Numbered from the stretch's first letter, positions 8,755-18,324 are shown. The stretch: DNA of 64,000 nt from DTU098 sp964498525 (GCA_964498525.1 CAZCGU010000015.1:17641-81640); one strand, 5' to 3'. A program made the numbers and translations. Notes: generated by a model not told the origin, from the sequence alone.

Positions 8755-10107
8755 GTGGATGAGCTGCGAATACTATCACCCACTGCAATTCTGGGCTACG
8801 GTTTTCCCCTTGATTCTTTTAAAGAAGGGCTTAAACGGGAGCCCCACGTGATTGCGGTGGATGCGGGTTCAACCGATCCAGGGCCATACTACCTGGGAGC
8901 CGGCGTATCCTTTACAAACCGGGGCGCGGTTAAAAGGGATCTGGAATTCCTCCTGGAAGCGGCGGTGAGCAGGAAAATTCCGCTCCTTATCGGTACGGCG
9001 GGGGGTAGCGGCGGCGGGCCGCATCTTGAGAGGGACGCCGGAATAATAAGGGAGATAGCGAAGGAAAGGGGACTTCATTTCAGGCTGGTGACGATCAAGG
9101 CGGAAGTGGACCGGGAAAAGGTCAGGGACTCCCTTCGGTCGGGCAGGGTGCAGACTCTGGGCCCTGTGCGGCCTCTGGATGAAAAGGATCTTGATGCCGC
9201 GGAAAGAATTGTAGGGCAAATGGGAGTGGAACCCCTGATAGGCGCTTTAGATGCCGGGGCGGGGGTGGTTTTGGCCGGACGGGCCTACGATCCCGCGGTG
9301 TTTGCCGCCCAGGCCATAAGATGCGGCTTTAACCCGGGGCCTGCCATACACCTGGGCAAAATCCTGGAGTGCGGGGCTATTGCCGCCAGTCCGGGGAGTG
9401 GCAGCGACTGCCTTATGGGCAGCCTGTCTGAAGACTATTTTGAAGTCGAACCCTTGAACCGGGAGCGGCGCTGCACTGTAAGTTCCGTGGCCGCTCACAC
9501 CCTTTACGAAAAGGCTGACCCTGTAATACTGCCCGGTCCCGGCGGCTGCCTCAACCTCAAAAAAGCAAGGTTTGAGCAGGTTGACGATAACCGGGTCCGG
9601 GTGTCGGGAAGCGGTTTTATCCCCTCCGATTCTTATTGGGTTAAACTGGAGGGTGTACGTAAAGCGGGTTACAGGACAATCTCCCTGGCCGGCTGCCGTG
9701 ACCCTGTTATGATCCAGGAAATAAATTATGTAATCAACTCCGTGCAGGACAGAGTCAGGGATAATTTCAGCCATGTCAATAATTATTTTCTGGACTTCAA
9801 ATTGTACGGACGTAATGGTGTGATGGGTGGTTTTGAGAAGAAGATTGACGCCCCCTGTCACGAACTGGGTATCCTGATTGAAACGGTTGCCGGAACCCAG
9901 GAACTGGCGGATACCATATGCGGTTTTGCCCGCTCTACCATGCTTCACTGCAGTTATCCAGGCCGTGTAGCCACTGCGGGAAATCTGGCCTTTCCCTTCT
10001 CTCCTTCGGATTTTAGCGGGGGCGAGGTTTACCGGTTCAATATCTACCATTTGATGAAGGTTGGTGATCCCTTTGAACTTTTTCCCCTGGAGATAATGGA
10101 TTTTTAG
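8755..10107 (+). CDS. AtuA family (DUF1446) acyclic terpene utilisation-like protein
   Basis: A 450-residue soluble protein resembling the AtuA / DUF1446 family. The founding Pseudomonas member belongs to acyclic terpene degradation, but most relatives are of unknown activity. Visible conserved stretches are AVDAGSTDPGPYYLG, LIGTAGGSGGGPHL, VLAGRAYDPAVFAAQA and GLGPGGC-like LPGPGGCLNL. I chose GTG at 8755, seven bases after GGAGGTG; an upstream TTG at 8731 would include the ribosome site. DUF4387 proteins often accompany this family, and one lies at 11961 after an interposed permease. This suggests an enzyme for a carboxylate or CoA derivative imported by that permease; the reaction is unknown. 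Confidence 0.8.
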   Translation: MDELRILSPTAILGYGFPLDSFKEGLKREPHVIAVDAGSTDPGPYYLGAGVSFTNRGAVKRDLEFLLEAAVSRKIPLLIGTAGGSGGGPHLERDAGIIREIAKERGLHFRLVTIKAEVDREKVRDSLRSGRVQTLGPVRPLDEKDLDAAERIVGQMGVEPLIGALDAGAGVVLAGRAYDPAVFAAQAIRCGFNPGPAIHLGKILECGAIAASPGSGSDCLMGSLSEDYFEVEPLNRERRCTVSSVAAHTLYEKADPVILPGPGGCLNLKKARFEQVDDNRVRVSGSGFIPSDSYWVKLEGVRKAGYRTISLAGCRDPVMIQEINYVINSVQDRVRDNFSHVNNYFLDFKLYGRNGVMGGFEKKIDAPCHELGILIETVAGTQELADTICGFARSTMLHCSYPGRVATAGNLAFPFSPSDFSGGEVYRFNIYHLMKVGDPFELFPLEIMDF

Positions 10108-10216
10108 GGTGGCCTCACGGCATAAGGTGAGTGTAAGACTTAAACAGGGGGAACGGTGTCCCAATAGATCGCAAGCGGTTCCTCCCAGGTAGAACACTTC
10201 CGGCAAAACAGGGCCG

Positions 10217-10245
10217 TTGATTAATATTATAATAAATGGTATAAT
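10217..10245 (+). promoter_or_regulatory. Promoter for the permease gene
   Basis: TTGATT (10217-10222), 17-base spacer, TATAAT (10240-10245). It lies about 230 bases upstream of the permease start and gives a long leader containing two inverted repeats. Confidence 0.65.
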
Positions 10246-10263
10246 GTATAAAATTTTTATATG

Positions 10264-10300
10264 AACACAATCGTGTTGAATGAATATCTTTTTCATTCAA
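10264..10300 (+). promoter_or_regulatory. Two inverted repeats in the permease leader
   Basis: AACAC-AATC-GTGTT (10264-10277) is followed at once by TTGAATGAA - seven bases - TTCATTCAA (10276-10300). Both fall just after the predicted transcription start, so they may be an operator or mRNA structure. A further weak hairpin (AGGTC / GACCT, about 10322-10338) is followed by GCCGC and nine T, possibly an attenuator before the permease. Confidence 0.45.
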
Positions 10301-10471
10301 GGAACCGGCTTCTGGGGTGGGAGGTCATCTTAAGACCTGCCGCTTTTTTTTTAAAAATATATGAAATAATATTTAAGGGAGGGCCTTGCCTGACATTACG
10401 CCTGCTCTTTCTATCTGGAACAGTAAATTGACTATCTAAAACAATACATCAAAGGGGAAGGGGGCTTAATC

Positions 10472-11857
10472 TTGCCCGAGAAGCAAATGATTATTGCCAC
10501 AGCGATTTTTCTGATCACCTATGCAGTCATTGTATCCGAAAAAATTCACCGGACGGTTGCTGCCCTTTCCGGGGCGGCCCTGGTCATGCTTTTAAAAATT
10601 ATTGACCTGGAAAAATCTGTGGAGGCTATTGACTTTAATACCATTGGCCTGCTGGTGGGAATGATGATCATTGTCGGCATCACCCGCCGCACAGGCATCT
10701 TTGAATACCTGGCGATCAGGGCGGCCAAGGGCTCACAGGGAGAACCGCTCCGGATTATTGCGGCACTTTCTTTAATAACGGCGGTATTGTCCGCCCTCCT
10801 GGACAACGTTACAACGGTTTTATTGGTCGTGCCCGTTACCTTTGCCATTGCCAGGCAGCTGGAAGTTACCCCCCTGCCCTTTTTGGTGGCTGAGATCCTG
10901 GCTTCCAATATTGGCGGAACAGCTACATTAATAGGCGACCCGCCGAATATTATGATTGGAAGCGCCACGGCGCTGGGTTTTATGGATTTTCTTTTTAACC
11001 TTACTCCCGTTGTAGTGGTTGTTTATGTTTTAACCATCTTTATCATCCGGTTGGTTTACAGAAAACAACTGGTGACAAGGCCTGAGCTACAGGCAGGAAT
11101 CATGGAGTTGGACGAAAGGGAGACAATCAAGGACCCCGTTCTTTTGCGCAGGTCATTATTTGTGCTTTCCCTGACCGTCTTCGGGTTTGTTCTGCATCAG
11201 TATGTTCATCTGGAGTCCTCGGTCATTGCCCTGGGAGGCGCCAGCCTGCTCCTCCTGATTACCCGGCAGGACCCGGAGCGTCCCCTGCAGTCCGTGGAAT
11301 GGCCTGTTATCTTCTTTTTTATCGGCTTATTTGTGGTGGTAGGCGCCCTGGTGGAGGTCGGTGTGGTTGAGGCAGTGGCTGGTTGGGCCCTGGGTTTAAC
11401 CGGCGGCAGTATTCTTCCCACGGGAATTCTGATCCTGTGGCTGTCGGCCATCGCCTCGTCCTTTGTTGACAACATTCCCTTTGTGGCTACAATGATCCCG
11501 TTAATCCAGGACATGGGACGCCTGGGCGGAATAACCGATCTTAATTTTCTCTGGTGGTCCCTTTCCCTGGGGGCCTGCCTGGGCGGCAACGGTACCATCA
11601 TTGGCGCTTCCGCCAATCTAATCGTAATTGGAATGGCCGAAAAAAGAGGAGAACTGATTACCTTTACGGGCTTTTTAAAGGTTGGTTTTCCCCTGATGCT
11701 GATGTCTATCCTGATCTCCACAGCCTATCTCCTGTTGTGGTATGTTTTTCATACCACAACTGCTCTGATGATTACCCTGGCAACCGGACTGATTTTGGCT
11801 TTAATTACTAAATGGGTATCTGACAGGATCATGGCGCCGGCGCGTGAAAGCGCTTAA
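10472..11857 (+). CDS. ArsB/NhaD/CitM-superfamily (SLC13-like) permease
   Basis: A 461-residue membrane protein with about 11-12 hydrophobic segments. It belongs to the ion transporter superfamily: the halves share NTIGLLVGMMIIVGI and WPVIFFFIGLFVVVGAL re-entrant-type segments, and DNVTTVLLVVPVT / DNIPFVATMIPL plus GGTATLIGDPPNIMIG / GGNGTIIGASANLIV repeat motifs, which line the substrate path in this fold. Starts at TTG after GGGGAAGGGGG. It lies between the AtuA-family and DUF4387 genes, suggesting an organic anion as substrate rather than arsenite; no ars genes are near. A close paralogue lies at 35687-37093. Confidence 0.85.
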   Translation: MPEKQMIIATAIFLITYAVIVSEKIHRTVAALSGAALVMLLKIIDLEKSVEAIDFNTIGLLVGMMIIVGITRRTGIFEYLAIRAAKGSQGEPLRIIAALSLITAVLSALLDNVTTVLLVVPVTFAIARQLEVTPLPFLVAEILASNIGGTATLIGDPPNIMIGSATALGFMDFLFNLTPVVVVVYVLTIFIIRLVYRKQLVTRPELQAGIMELDERETIKDPVLLRRSLFVLSLTVFGFVLHQYVHLESSVIALGGASLLLLITRQDPERPLQSVEWPVIFFFIGLFVVVGALVEVGVVEAVAGWALGLTGGSILPTGILILWLSAIASSFVDNIPFVATMIPLIQDMGRLGGITDLNFLWWSLSLGACLGGNGTIIGASANLIVIGMAEKRGELITFTGFLKVGFPLMLMSILISTAYLLLWYVFHTTTALMITLATGLILALITKWVSDRIMAPARESA

Positions 11858-11960
11858 CCTGAAGGATATTTCATTTCAGGCGAAGGATTCGGAGCGGCCA
11901 GGGTTGAATTAATGATGGGATGATGGGACTGTTTAAAATATTTTGGTAAGGGATGACATT

Positions 11961-12296
11961 ATGAGGAAAATTAGAATTACTGATCTGGCTGTGGTTATTC
12001 GCAGCAAAAACTCCGGTCCCTTTGAGCTCACCCTGGATCTTGTCTTTAAAGACCGCAGTTCCTTTGAATTGGCCCGCCGTTCCGGAATCTTTACCAGGGA
12101 GCTGTTCGCCGGGCTTTATAATGTTAAGCCGGAGGACGTTCTGGGACTAGTTGAATACGAACAGGCCAACGCTATCAAGGCCACCCTGGTACGTCCCATT
12201 GCTTCGGGGGCGCCAGGTGATACGGACGTTTACGGGGCACAGCAGCATGCTCCCCTGCTGGATCTGGAGGTTCCTGTGGCAGACCCTCACCTTTAA
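11961..12296 (+). CDS. DUF4387 domain protein
   Basis: A small 111-residue soluble protein of the DUF4387 type. Features are the N-terminal IRITDLAVVIRSKNSGPFELTLDLVF and the later GIFTRELFAGLYNVKPEDV. Relatives are repeatedly found beside AtuA/DUF1446 proteins or fused to them, so it may be a subunit of the same enzyme. I chose the ATG at 11961, seven bases after AAGGGA; the frame is open to a TTG at 11943 without a ribosome site. It follows the permease by about 100 bases on the same strand. Activity unknown. Confidence 0.75.
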   Translation: MRKIRITDLAVVIRSKNSGPFELTLDLVFKDRSSFELARRSGIFTRELFAGLYNVKPEDVLGLVEYEQANAIKATLVRPIASGAPGDTDVYGAQQHAPLLDLEVPVADPHL

Positions 12297-12623
12297 GCAT
12301 ATTCTATTCCCTTGTTTTTAATTATTGGGGAGCAGGCGTGGTTATGGTAAACTATAGTTATTTTAACCGGCTGCGGCTTCTGTTCCGGGCTTCCGGTAAG
12401 TGTCTTAAAGGTCCCTCCTTCCTGTTTTTTATTGTCCGGAGTGCAAACACCCCTGAGGCATCATATAACGGGCTGTTTCAAATTTTAGATAAATCTGGTA
12501 ATATTAAAGGTGTACTTGCGCGGACGAAAGCTTACCTGTTCTAACCGGGCCGATCTAACGGCCCACCAGGCGGGCCCCTGGAAAACCGGGTTGGATAAAG
12601 CCCAAATTAAAGGAGGTTACTGG

Positions 12624-14246
12624 ATGAGAAAAGTTAAAACCGGAGTGCTGTTATTGTGTTTCCTTTTATGTGTAAGTGTGGTTTACACTGCCGCTGCGGA
12701 ATCCCCGCTTCCGGCCAAACAGTTGATCTTGAACCAGCTGAAGAGCTGGGATTCAGAACCTGCGGGTGGGCTCTACAACATTTCCACGGGTACGGCCTCC
12801 TATACTGTCAAGGAACTGGACGGCCTGCTGGTTGCCGCCGAACCCCTGAAATCTCTGGCAGGAGCGCAGCTCAAGCTAAAACAAGGAATTCATCTTCCCG
12901 AAAAAAAATTGGCAGCCGATTACGAGCTTGGATTGAATGAAGGTCAATATACGGGAAAGATTTATCTTGACGCGACCAGGCTAATACTATCTTCGGACGT
13001 TCTATCGTTAGTTAAATTATTCGATCCAGAATTTGGTCCGGGCGTAATTGAACCCCTGCCCGGCTATCTTTATCTCAGTGACCCGGAGATTACCCAAATC
13101 TGGGGTAACATGGCTATAGGCAATGGGCGGGAGATTCCGCCGGAGTTAGGAGAATTGCTGGCATTTATTGTAGAGGCTGTTCCCGGGCAGTATTTTACCA
13201 CCTCGCTGATTAACCAGAAAGTAATTTTTAGCCTGGATCGGCAGGGTCTGGAAGATGTGCTGCTGCAAATCATACAAAAGGTCCGGAATGAAGACGAGAG
13301 ATTTGCGGAACTCATGGCTGGTTTTCTGACAGCTTGCGCTCCGGGGGTGGACAAGGCTGAGCTAAAAAAAGATATTCTGGATAGCCTGGAAGCAGGTAAC
13401 CGGGATGGAGATATTAATGAAATCAAAGATGAGATACAGGGGCAGCTTGAGAATGTAATAATCAATAAATTCAGCTGGGAAATACCGCTCTTGCCCGGCG
13501 GGGAAAGCAAGTTCAACCTGGACCTGGATTTCGACCTGGGGGGTGCTGCCACTGCAAGCGGAGATACGGCTTGGCGCGGCGGGATCAAGGCAGATGTCCT
13601 CTCCTCGGGACCCAGCAACAACAAAACCGGCACCCATGCCGTCGTTTTTGAGATCCGGGGCGATAAAAACTTAAAGATTGAAGGTCAAGTCAACGGAAAG
13701 TTCCGGCAAACGGACAAGGACATGAATTCTGACTATCTGATCCGGGTTCTGGCCAGGGACACCACCGGGGCAAATACTTTTTTGAATTTGCTGCTGGAGG
13801 GGAATTCGCAGGCTGCGGCAGAACAAAACCTCCAAATCAATATACCCGTTCTTAACGAAACCAATAGCGTCAATCTGGAAGATTACTTGAAAAAGCCGTC
13901 GGGTATCAGGGTGCTGGTTGACGGCCTGCCTGTTTATTTCGACGTGGAACCCTTTCTTAAGGATGACAGGACCATGGTGCCGCTTAGAAATCTTGCCGAA
14001 ACCCTGGGGTGTGAGGTGACCTGGACGGAACCCGGCCGGATCATTCTGAACAGGGAGGATATTTCCATCACCATGTATATTGACAATCCTGTTTATACCG
14101 CCGGCGATATTGAAAAAACGCTGGATGTGCCTCCCATTATCAAAGATGGCAGGACCATGGTTCCCCTTAGATTTATTGCCGAAGAATTCGGCTGCCAGGT
14201 GGAGTATGAGGAAACCACAAAAACAGTGTTCATTTCCAGGTGGTAA
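12624..14246 (+). CDS. Secreted protein with copper amine oxidase-like (stalk) domain repeats
   Basis: A 540-residue exported protein. The first 28 residues are a signal peptide with a leucine-rich core ending AAA before ESPLP. The middle part (about 30-420) has no motif I recognise; the C-terminus (about 425-540) contains two copies of the copper amine oxidase N-terminal (stalk) module, each with the pattern DGRTMVPLR(F/N)(I/L)AE.(F/L)G. These modules are common in exported proteins of Desulfotomaculum-like clostridia and mediate surface or partner binding, not catalysis. The ATG at 12624 follows AAAGGAGG; the frame extends upstream to 12510 without support. The 12297-12623 region before it holds nothing else convincing. 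Confidence 0.85.
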   Translation: MRKVKTGVLLLCFLLCVSVVYTAAAESPLPAKQLILNQLKSWDSEPAGGLYNISTGTASYTVKELDGLLVAAEPLKSLAGAQLKLKQGIHLPEKKLAADYELGLNEGQYTGKIYLDATRLILSSDVLSLVKLFDPEFGPGVIEPLPGYLYLSDPEITQIWGNMAIGNGREIPPELGELLAFIVEAVPGQYFTTSLINQKVIFSLDRQGLEDVLLQIIQKVRNEDERFAELMAGFLTACAPGVDKAELKKDILDSLEAGNRDGDINEIKDEIQGQLENVIINKFSWEIPLLPGGESKFNLDLDFDLGGAATASGDTAWRGGIKADVLSSGPSNNKTGTHAVVFEIRGDKNLKIEGQVNGKFRQTDKDMNSDYLIRVLARDTTGANTFLNLLLEGNSQAAAEQNLQINIPVLNETNSVNLEDYLKKPSGIRVLVDGLPVYFDVEPFLKDDRTMVPLRNLAETLGCEVTWTEPGRIILNREDISITMYIDNPVYTAGDIEKTLDVPPIIKDGRTMVPLRFIAEEFGCQVEYEETTKTVFISRW

Positions 14247-14306
14247 TTGCTTTTAACTTCCCGGCGGGCCGGCCAAAACCGGCGCCTATACTGGCTTAAA
14301 AATGAT

Positions 14307-14331
14307 AAAGCGCCGCCCCTGGCGGCGCTTT
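14307..14331 (+). terminator. GC-rich terminator-like hairpin after the stalk protein gene
   Basis: Stem AAAGCGCCGCC / GGCGGCGCTTT with a 3-base loop. The T run is short (TTT), but the flanking A and T can act in both directions between the convergent genes. Confidence 0.7.
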
Positions 14332-14399
14332 AAACTTGTTCAACTGGTTGGCTGCTGCTTGCCTTGCCGCGACCGGAAAACTATCGTGAATCCTCTGCA

Positions 14400-14546
14400 A
14401 TGACAACAATTGAATAAGTGACATGACCCTGCCACCTAAAAAGGAGCAGGACAGCCCTCTGGACCTAAAAGGTAACGCTTCTTTGCTTCGCTGTCACGGG
14501 TAAGGAAAGCCGGGGAGCGACATCCCGCCCCCAAGTTAAAGGTTTT
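14400..14546. other. Structured non-coding stretch of unknown role
   Basis: The gap between two convergent genes has no ORF but several hairpins: CCTGC / GCAGG (about 14430-14450), and GGGG-A-GCG / CGC-CCC (about 14513-14532) followed ten bases later by TTTTTT. The sequence CCTAAAAAGG / CCTAAAAGG is repeated. It could be a small RNA or just the 3-prime region of the DUF1847 gene; I could not match it to a known RNA family. Confidence 0.3.
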
Positions 14547-15170
14547 TTAGGTGATTTTGAGCCTTGGCTCAAAATAGTGGGTGGCGTAAACGGCGGCCAG
14601 CGGGTTGTGCCCGGTTACCCGGTCCTTAACGGCCAGGACGGTGATGGGGGCGTCGGAATATTTGATAAAGATGGTATCATGTCCAACACACAGACCCAGC
14701 AGGACGTTAATGTCGGTTTTGAATTTATTCAGGATCAGGGCCTGGGCGATCGGGTTGCACATGGCTTCATGCCGGCCCGGACGAACTTTTTCTTGATCCA
14801 GAAGGCCCAGTTCCTCCTTGGGACGGGAGCCGGTTTTACACATTACAGAAGCAACTTCAAAGCCATTGCTTTCAAATATTTTGGTAACCTCCAGGGCTTC
14901 CCGACGCAGCCCGACGCAGAAGGGCAAACCAAGCCTTTTAAAGCCTGCCAGGCGGGAGAACTCCATGATTTCCCGAACCCTGGGCCAGACCCGGTAACCG
15001 GCGGATTCCACCCTGGCTGACAGGCAGGCCAGGTGACCGGAGGATTCTTTGTAGGCGGCAGATGCCATGTCGTAGACCTCCGGGCAGGTCAGCATGGGAC
15101 AGTTTGCCGGGAGCTTGTTAAATTCCCCCTTATAACACTGGTACATACCACATTTGGCGCAGTTGACCAT
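14547..15170 (-). CDS. DUF1847 family, cysteine-rich putative metal-binding protein
   Basis: A 207-residue cytoplasmic protein. The N-terminus has a dense cysteine set (CAKCGMYQCYKGE...CPMLTCPE, residues 4-31), as in the DUF1847 proteins of anaerobes, which are presumed metal or iron-sulfur binders. Further cysteines occur in LPFCVGLRREA, VMCKTGSR, AMCNPIAQA and GLCVGHD; the last resembles sites of redox proteins. The ATG follows AAAGGAAG. It stands alone, divergent from adhE (270 bases between the starts). Function unknown. Confidence 0.7.
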   Translation of the reverse strand: MVNCAKCGMYQCYKGEFNKLPANCPMLTCPEVYDMASAAYKESSGHLACLSARVESAGYRVWPRVREIMEFSRLAGFKRLGLPFCVGLRREALEVTKIFESNGFEVASVMCKTGSRPKEELGLLDQEKVRPGRHEAMCNPIAQALILNKFKTDINVLLGLCVGHDTIFIKYSDAPITVLAVKDRVTGHNPLAAVYATHYFEPRLKIT

Positions 15171-15439
15171 AACTCCACTTCCTTTCTACTTTGACGGTTT
15201 CGCGGTATGGGGTGGCAATCCTGCAAAATACTAAAATTATCCGGCGATTATGCACTGTGCGCTTTTTGCTTGATCGCAAGAAATAACCCTGCATAAGCCG
15301 GGTCCCGGCGTCCGCTTGGAGCGAGATCAAATAATCCGGGGCCTGAAGGGTAAAACTATGTGCCGTATTTTTGTTTCAAAATGTTCTTAGCAGGAAATAC
15401 TTCCTCTAAAGAATCTTTTGCGAGGGGGGACGGAACCGG

Positions 15440-18160
15440 GTGCAGGAAGCAGCTAACAGGGAACACCAGGATGGAAAGGGAGGGATGATCGACGGTTTGG
15501 TGGATAGGGCCCAGGGAGCCCTGAAGGAATTCCTAAAACTGGGGCAGGAAGATGTAAACAGAATTGTCCAATCCATGGCCCTGGCCGGTCTGGACCGGCA
15601 CATGGAACTGGCCAGACTGGCTGTGGAAGAAACCGGCCGGGGAGTATACGAAGATAAAATAACTAAAAATATATTTGCCACGGAATTTGTTTACCATAGT
15701 ATAAAAGCCCATAAAACGGTGGGTCTGATCAATCGGGACGAAGAGGAGGATTACGAGGAGATTGCCGAACCAGTGGGGGTCATCGCCGGCGTAACGCCGG
15801 TAACAAATCCCACTTCTACGGTCCTGTTTAAGTCGCTGATTTCCATGAAAACAAGGAATCCCATTGTTTTCAGTTTTCACCCCGGGGCGCAGGAAAGCAG
15901 CGCTGCGGCGGCAAAAATCATGCGGAAGGCGGCAGTGGGAGCCGGGGCGCCGGAAAACTGCATCGGCTGGATCGAGCATCCTTCCGTGGAAGCGACCAGG
16001 ATGCTCATGGCCCACCCCGGTGTGTCCTTAATCCTGGCAACGGGTGGCGCGGGAATGGTTCAGTCCGCCTATAGCAGCGGCAAGCCGGCCCTGGGGGTGG
16101 GCCCGGGTAATGTGCCTTGCTACATTGAAAAGACAGCGAAATTGAAGCGGGCGATCACAGATTTAATCCTGAGCAAGACCTTTGATAACGGCATGATCTG
16201 CGCTTCCGAGCAGGGATTGATTGTGGACCGGGAAGTGGCGGAGGAAGTGGAAAGGCTTCTGGTTGAATACGGATGTCATTTCCTCAACGGGGAAGAGGCA
16301 AGGAAATTGGAACTGCTGGCCACCTGCGGGGAGACGTGTTCCATGAGTCCGGAGGTGGTGGGCAAATCTGCCTTCTCCATCGCCCAAATGGCCGGCTTTA
16401 CGGTGCCGGATGGAACCAAAATACTGATAGCGAAGCTCAAGGGAGTGGGTCCGGAATACCCCCTGTCCCGGGAAAAGCTGAGCCCTATCCTGGCTTATTA
16501 CGTTGTAGATGATGCGGCGGAAGGAATCAAACGCTGTGAACAGATGGTGGAATACGGCGGGATGGGCCACACGGCTGTAATCCATACCCTTGACAAAAAA
16601 TTGATCGAAGCATTTGCCGGCCGGGTTATGGCCGGCCGGATCATTGTGAATGCGCCGGCCACCCACGGGGCTATTGGGGACATTTACAATACAAACGTAC
16701 CTTCCCTGACCCTTGGCTGCGGTTCCTACGGAAGGAACGCTACAACCGCCAATGTCAGCGCGGTCAACCTTGTCAACGTTAAAAGGGTGGCCAAAAGACG
16801 GGTCAACATGCAGTGGTTCAAAGTGCCTGAAAAAATATTTTTTGAAACAGGCTCCATTCAGTACCTGGCTAAAATGCCCGGGGTTCAAAGGGCATTTATT
16901 ATAACGGACAGAAACATGGCGGAATTGGGCCATGTGGAAAAAATCCGCTACCACCTGGAAAAAAGGCCGGTAAGACCTGTGATTGAAGTTTTCAGCGGGG
17001 TTTTGCCTGATCCCTCCCTGGATTTGGTTCTCCAGGGCCGGGATTTGATGAGCCGCTTTCAGCCGGATACGATTATCGCCCTGGGCGGTGGGTCCGCTAT
17101 TGATGCGGCCAAAGGAATGTGGCTTTTTTATGAGCACCCCGGTGTTGAATTTGAATTCTTGAAACTGAAGTTTTTGGATATCCGCAAGCGGACTTACAAA
17201 TACCCGAAACTGGGTCGCAGGACCAGGCTTGTGGCTATTCCCACCACCAGCGGGAGCGGTTCCGAAGTCACGGCTTTTGCCGTAATCACCGACCGGGGAA
17301 AAGATATCAAGTATCCCCTGGCAGACTATGAGCTGACACCGGACGTGGCTATCATCGATCCGGATTTAGTGGAAACCCTGCCCCGCTCCCTGGTCGCTGA
17401 CACCGGCCTGGATGTCCTGGCCCATGGCATTGAGGCCTGTGTTTCGGTGATGGCCTCTGATTTTACCGACGCCCTGGCGCTTAAAGCAATTGAGCTTGTT
17501 TTTCAATACTTGCCTGATTCCTGGCGCAACGGGGGAAGGGAAGCCCGGGAAAAGCTGCATAATGCCGCTGCAATTGCCGGGATGGCGTTTACTAACGCTT
17601 TTTTGGGAATTAATCACAGCCTGGCTCACAAGGTGGGGGGGGAATTCGACATCCCGCACGGCCGGGCCAACGCAATTTTTTTACCCTACGTTATTGCCTA
17701 TAACGCCGGGCTTCCAACAAAATTTGTTTCCTTTCCCAAATACGAGCACCACCTGGCGCCGGAAAAATACCGCCGGATTGCGGACCACCTGGGGCTTCCC
17801 GCTGTTGCCGCGGACGAGGGCGTCCGCAGTTTAATTGAAGCCGTACATGGTCTTAACCGTACTTTGGGTATTCCTGCCACCCTGGCCGGGTTGGGAATCG
17901 ATAGGGGCCTTTTTTTGAGTAAACTGCCTGAACTGGCGGAGAAGGCCTTTGAGGACCAGTGTACCACTACAAATCCGCGCCTGCCTCTAATCCGGGAACT
18001 GGAAGAAATCCTGCTGCAGTCCTATGATGGTCCGGTTCCTTACAGAGAAGAAAGAGCGGACGGGGAAGACAGGCTCCATTTACCGAAACTGGATCGTGAA
18101 TTGCCGCAGGTTCCGGCGGCAATACCTGTGGAAAGCGACAACAATAATCTTCTGATGTGA
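15440..18160 (+). CDS. adhE: Bifunctional acetaldehyde-CoA / alcohol dehydrogenase
   Basis: Reduces acetyl-CoA to acetaldehyde and then ethanol with NADH, a fermentative electron sink. The 906 residues comprise an N-terminal aldehyde dehydrogenase domain (about 10-440; catalytic Cys in DNGMICASEQ, about residue 254) and a C-terminal iron-dependent alcohol dehydrogenase (about 460-870; coenzyme motif ALGGGSAIDAAKG and iron-binding histidines in NHSLAHKVGGEFDIPHGRAN). Length is normal for AdhE. The GTG start follows GAGGGGGGA; an ATG at 15485 preceded by AAGGGAGGG is an alternative. It is a single-gene unit with its own terminator. Confidence 0.95.
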   Translation: MQEAANREHQDGKGGMIDGLVDRAQGALKEFLKLGQEDVNRIVQSMALAGLDRHMELARLAVEETGRGVYEDKITKNIFATEFVYHSIKAHKTVGLINRDEEEDYEEIAEPVGVIAGVTPVTNPTSTVLFKSLISMKTRNPIVFSFHPGAQESSAAAAKIMRKAAVGAGAPENCIGWIEHPSVEATRMLMAHPGVSLILATGGAGMVQSAYSSGKPALGVGPGNVPCYIEKTAKLKRAITDLILSKTFDNGMICASEQGLIVDREVAEEVERLLVEYGCHFLNGEEARKLELLATCGETCSMSPEVVGKSAFSIAQMAGFTVPDGTKILIAKLKGVGPEYPLSREKLSPILAYYVVDDAAEGIKRCEQMVEYGGMGHTAVIHTLDKKLIEAFAGRVMAGRIIVNAPATHGAIGDIYNTNVPSLTLGCGSYGRNATTANVSAVNLVNVKRVAKRRVNMQWFKVPEKIFFETGSIQYLAKMPGVQRAFIITDRNMAELGHVEKIRYHLEKRPVRPVIEVFSGVLPDPSLDLVLQGRDLMSRFQPDTIIALGGGSAIDAAKGMWLFYEHPGVEFEFLKLKFLDIRKRTYKYPKLGRRTRLVAIPTTSGSGSEVTAFAVITDRGKDIKYPLADYELTPDVAIIDPDLVETLPRSLVADTGLDVLAHGIEACVSVMASDFTDALALKAIELVFQYLPDSWRNGGREAREKLHNAAAIAGMAFTNAFLGINHSLAHKVGGEFDIPHGRANAIFLPYVIAYNAGLPTKFVSFPKYEHHLAPEKYRRIADHLGLPAVAADEGVRSLIEAVHGLNRTLGIPATLAGLGIDRGLFLSKLPELAEKAFEDQCTTTNPRLPLIRELEEILLQSYDGPVPYREERADGEDRLHLPKLDRELPQVPAAIPVESDNNNLLM

Positions 18161-18200
18161 AATAAATATCATTTGTCTGCGGACTCAAGGCCCTGAGATG

Positions 18201-18237
18201 AAGAGCCCGGTTATCTCCAAATAACCGGGCTCTTTGT
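18201..18237 (+). terminator. Terminator after adhE
   Basis: Perfect 14-base stem AAGAGCCCGGTTAT / ATAACCGGGCTCTT with a short loop, then TTGTC. It lies between adhE and the convergent regulator gene. Confidence 0.8.
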
Positions 18238-18324
18238 CTGGCTTCCTGTCTGTTTTTTAAGACCTGGAAGCCAGGGGTCCTTGAATCTGTTTCATCCCGC
18301 ATTTTGCTTTGATCGGGGAGCCTG

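Noticed and set aside
9247..10296. A 349-codon open frame on the minus strand across the AtuA-family gene
   Set aside because: It lies antisense to a well supported protein, has low-quality composition and no ribosome site; a shadow frame in GC-rich coding DNA.
10322..10355. Terminator within the permease leader
   Set aside because: The AGGTC / GACCT stem is short with GCCGC between stem and T run; kept only as a weak attenuator mention.
12338..12544. Possible 68-residue plus-strand gene
   Set aside because: GTG/ATG start is weakly placed and the product looks random; it also runs into the next gene without spacing logic.
16163..17137. A 324-codon minus-strand frame inside adhE
   Set aside because: adhE is continuous and strongly conserved on the plus strand; the antisense frame has no recognisable protein.
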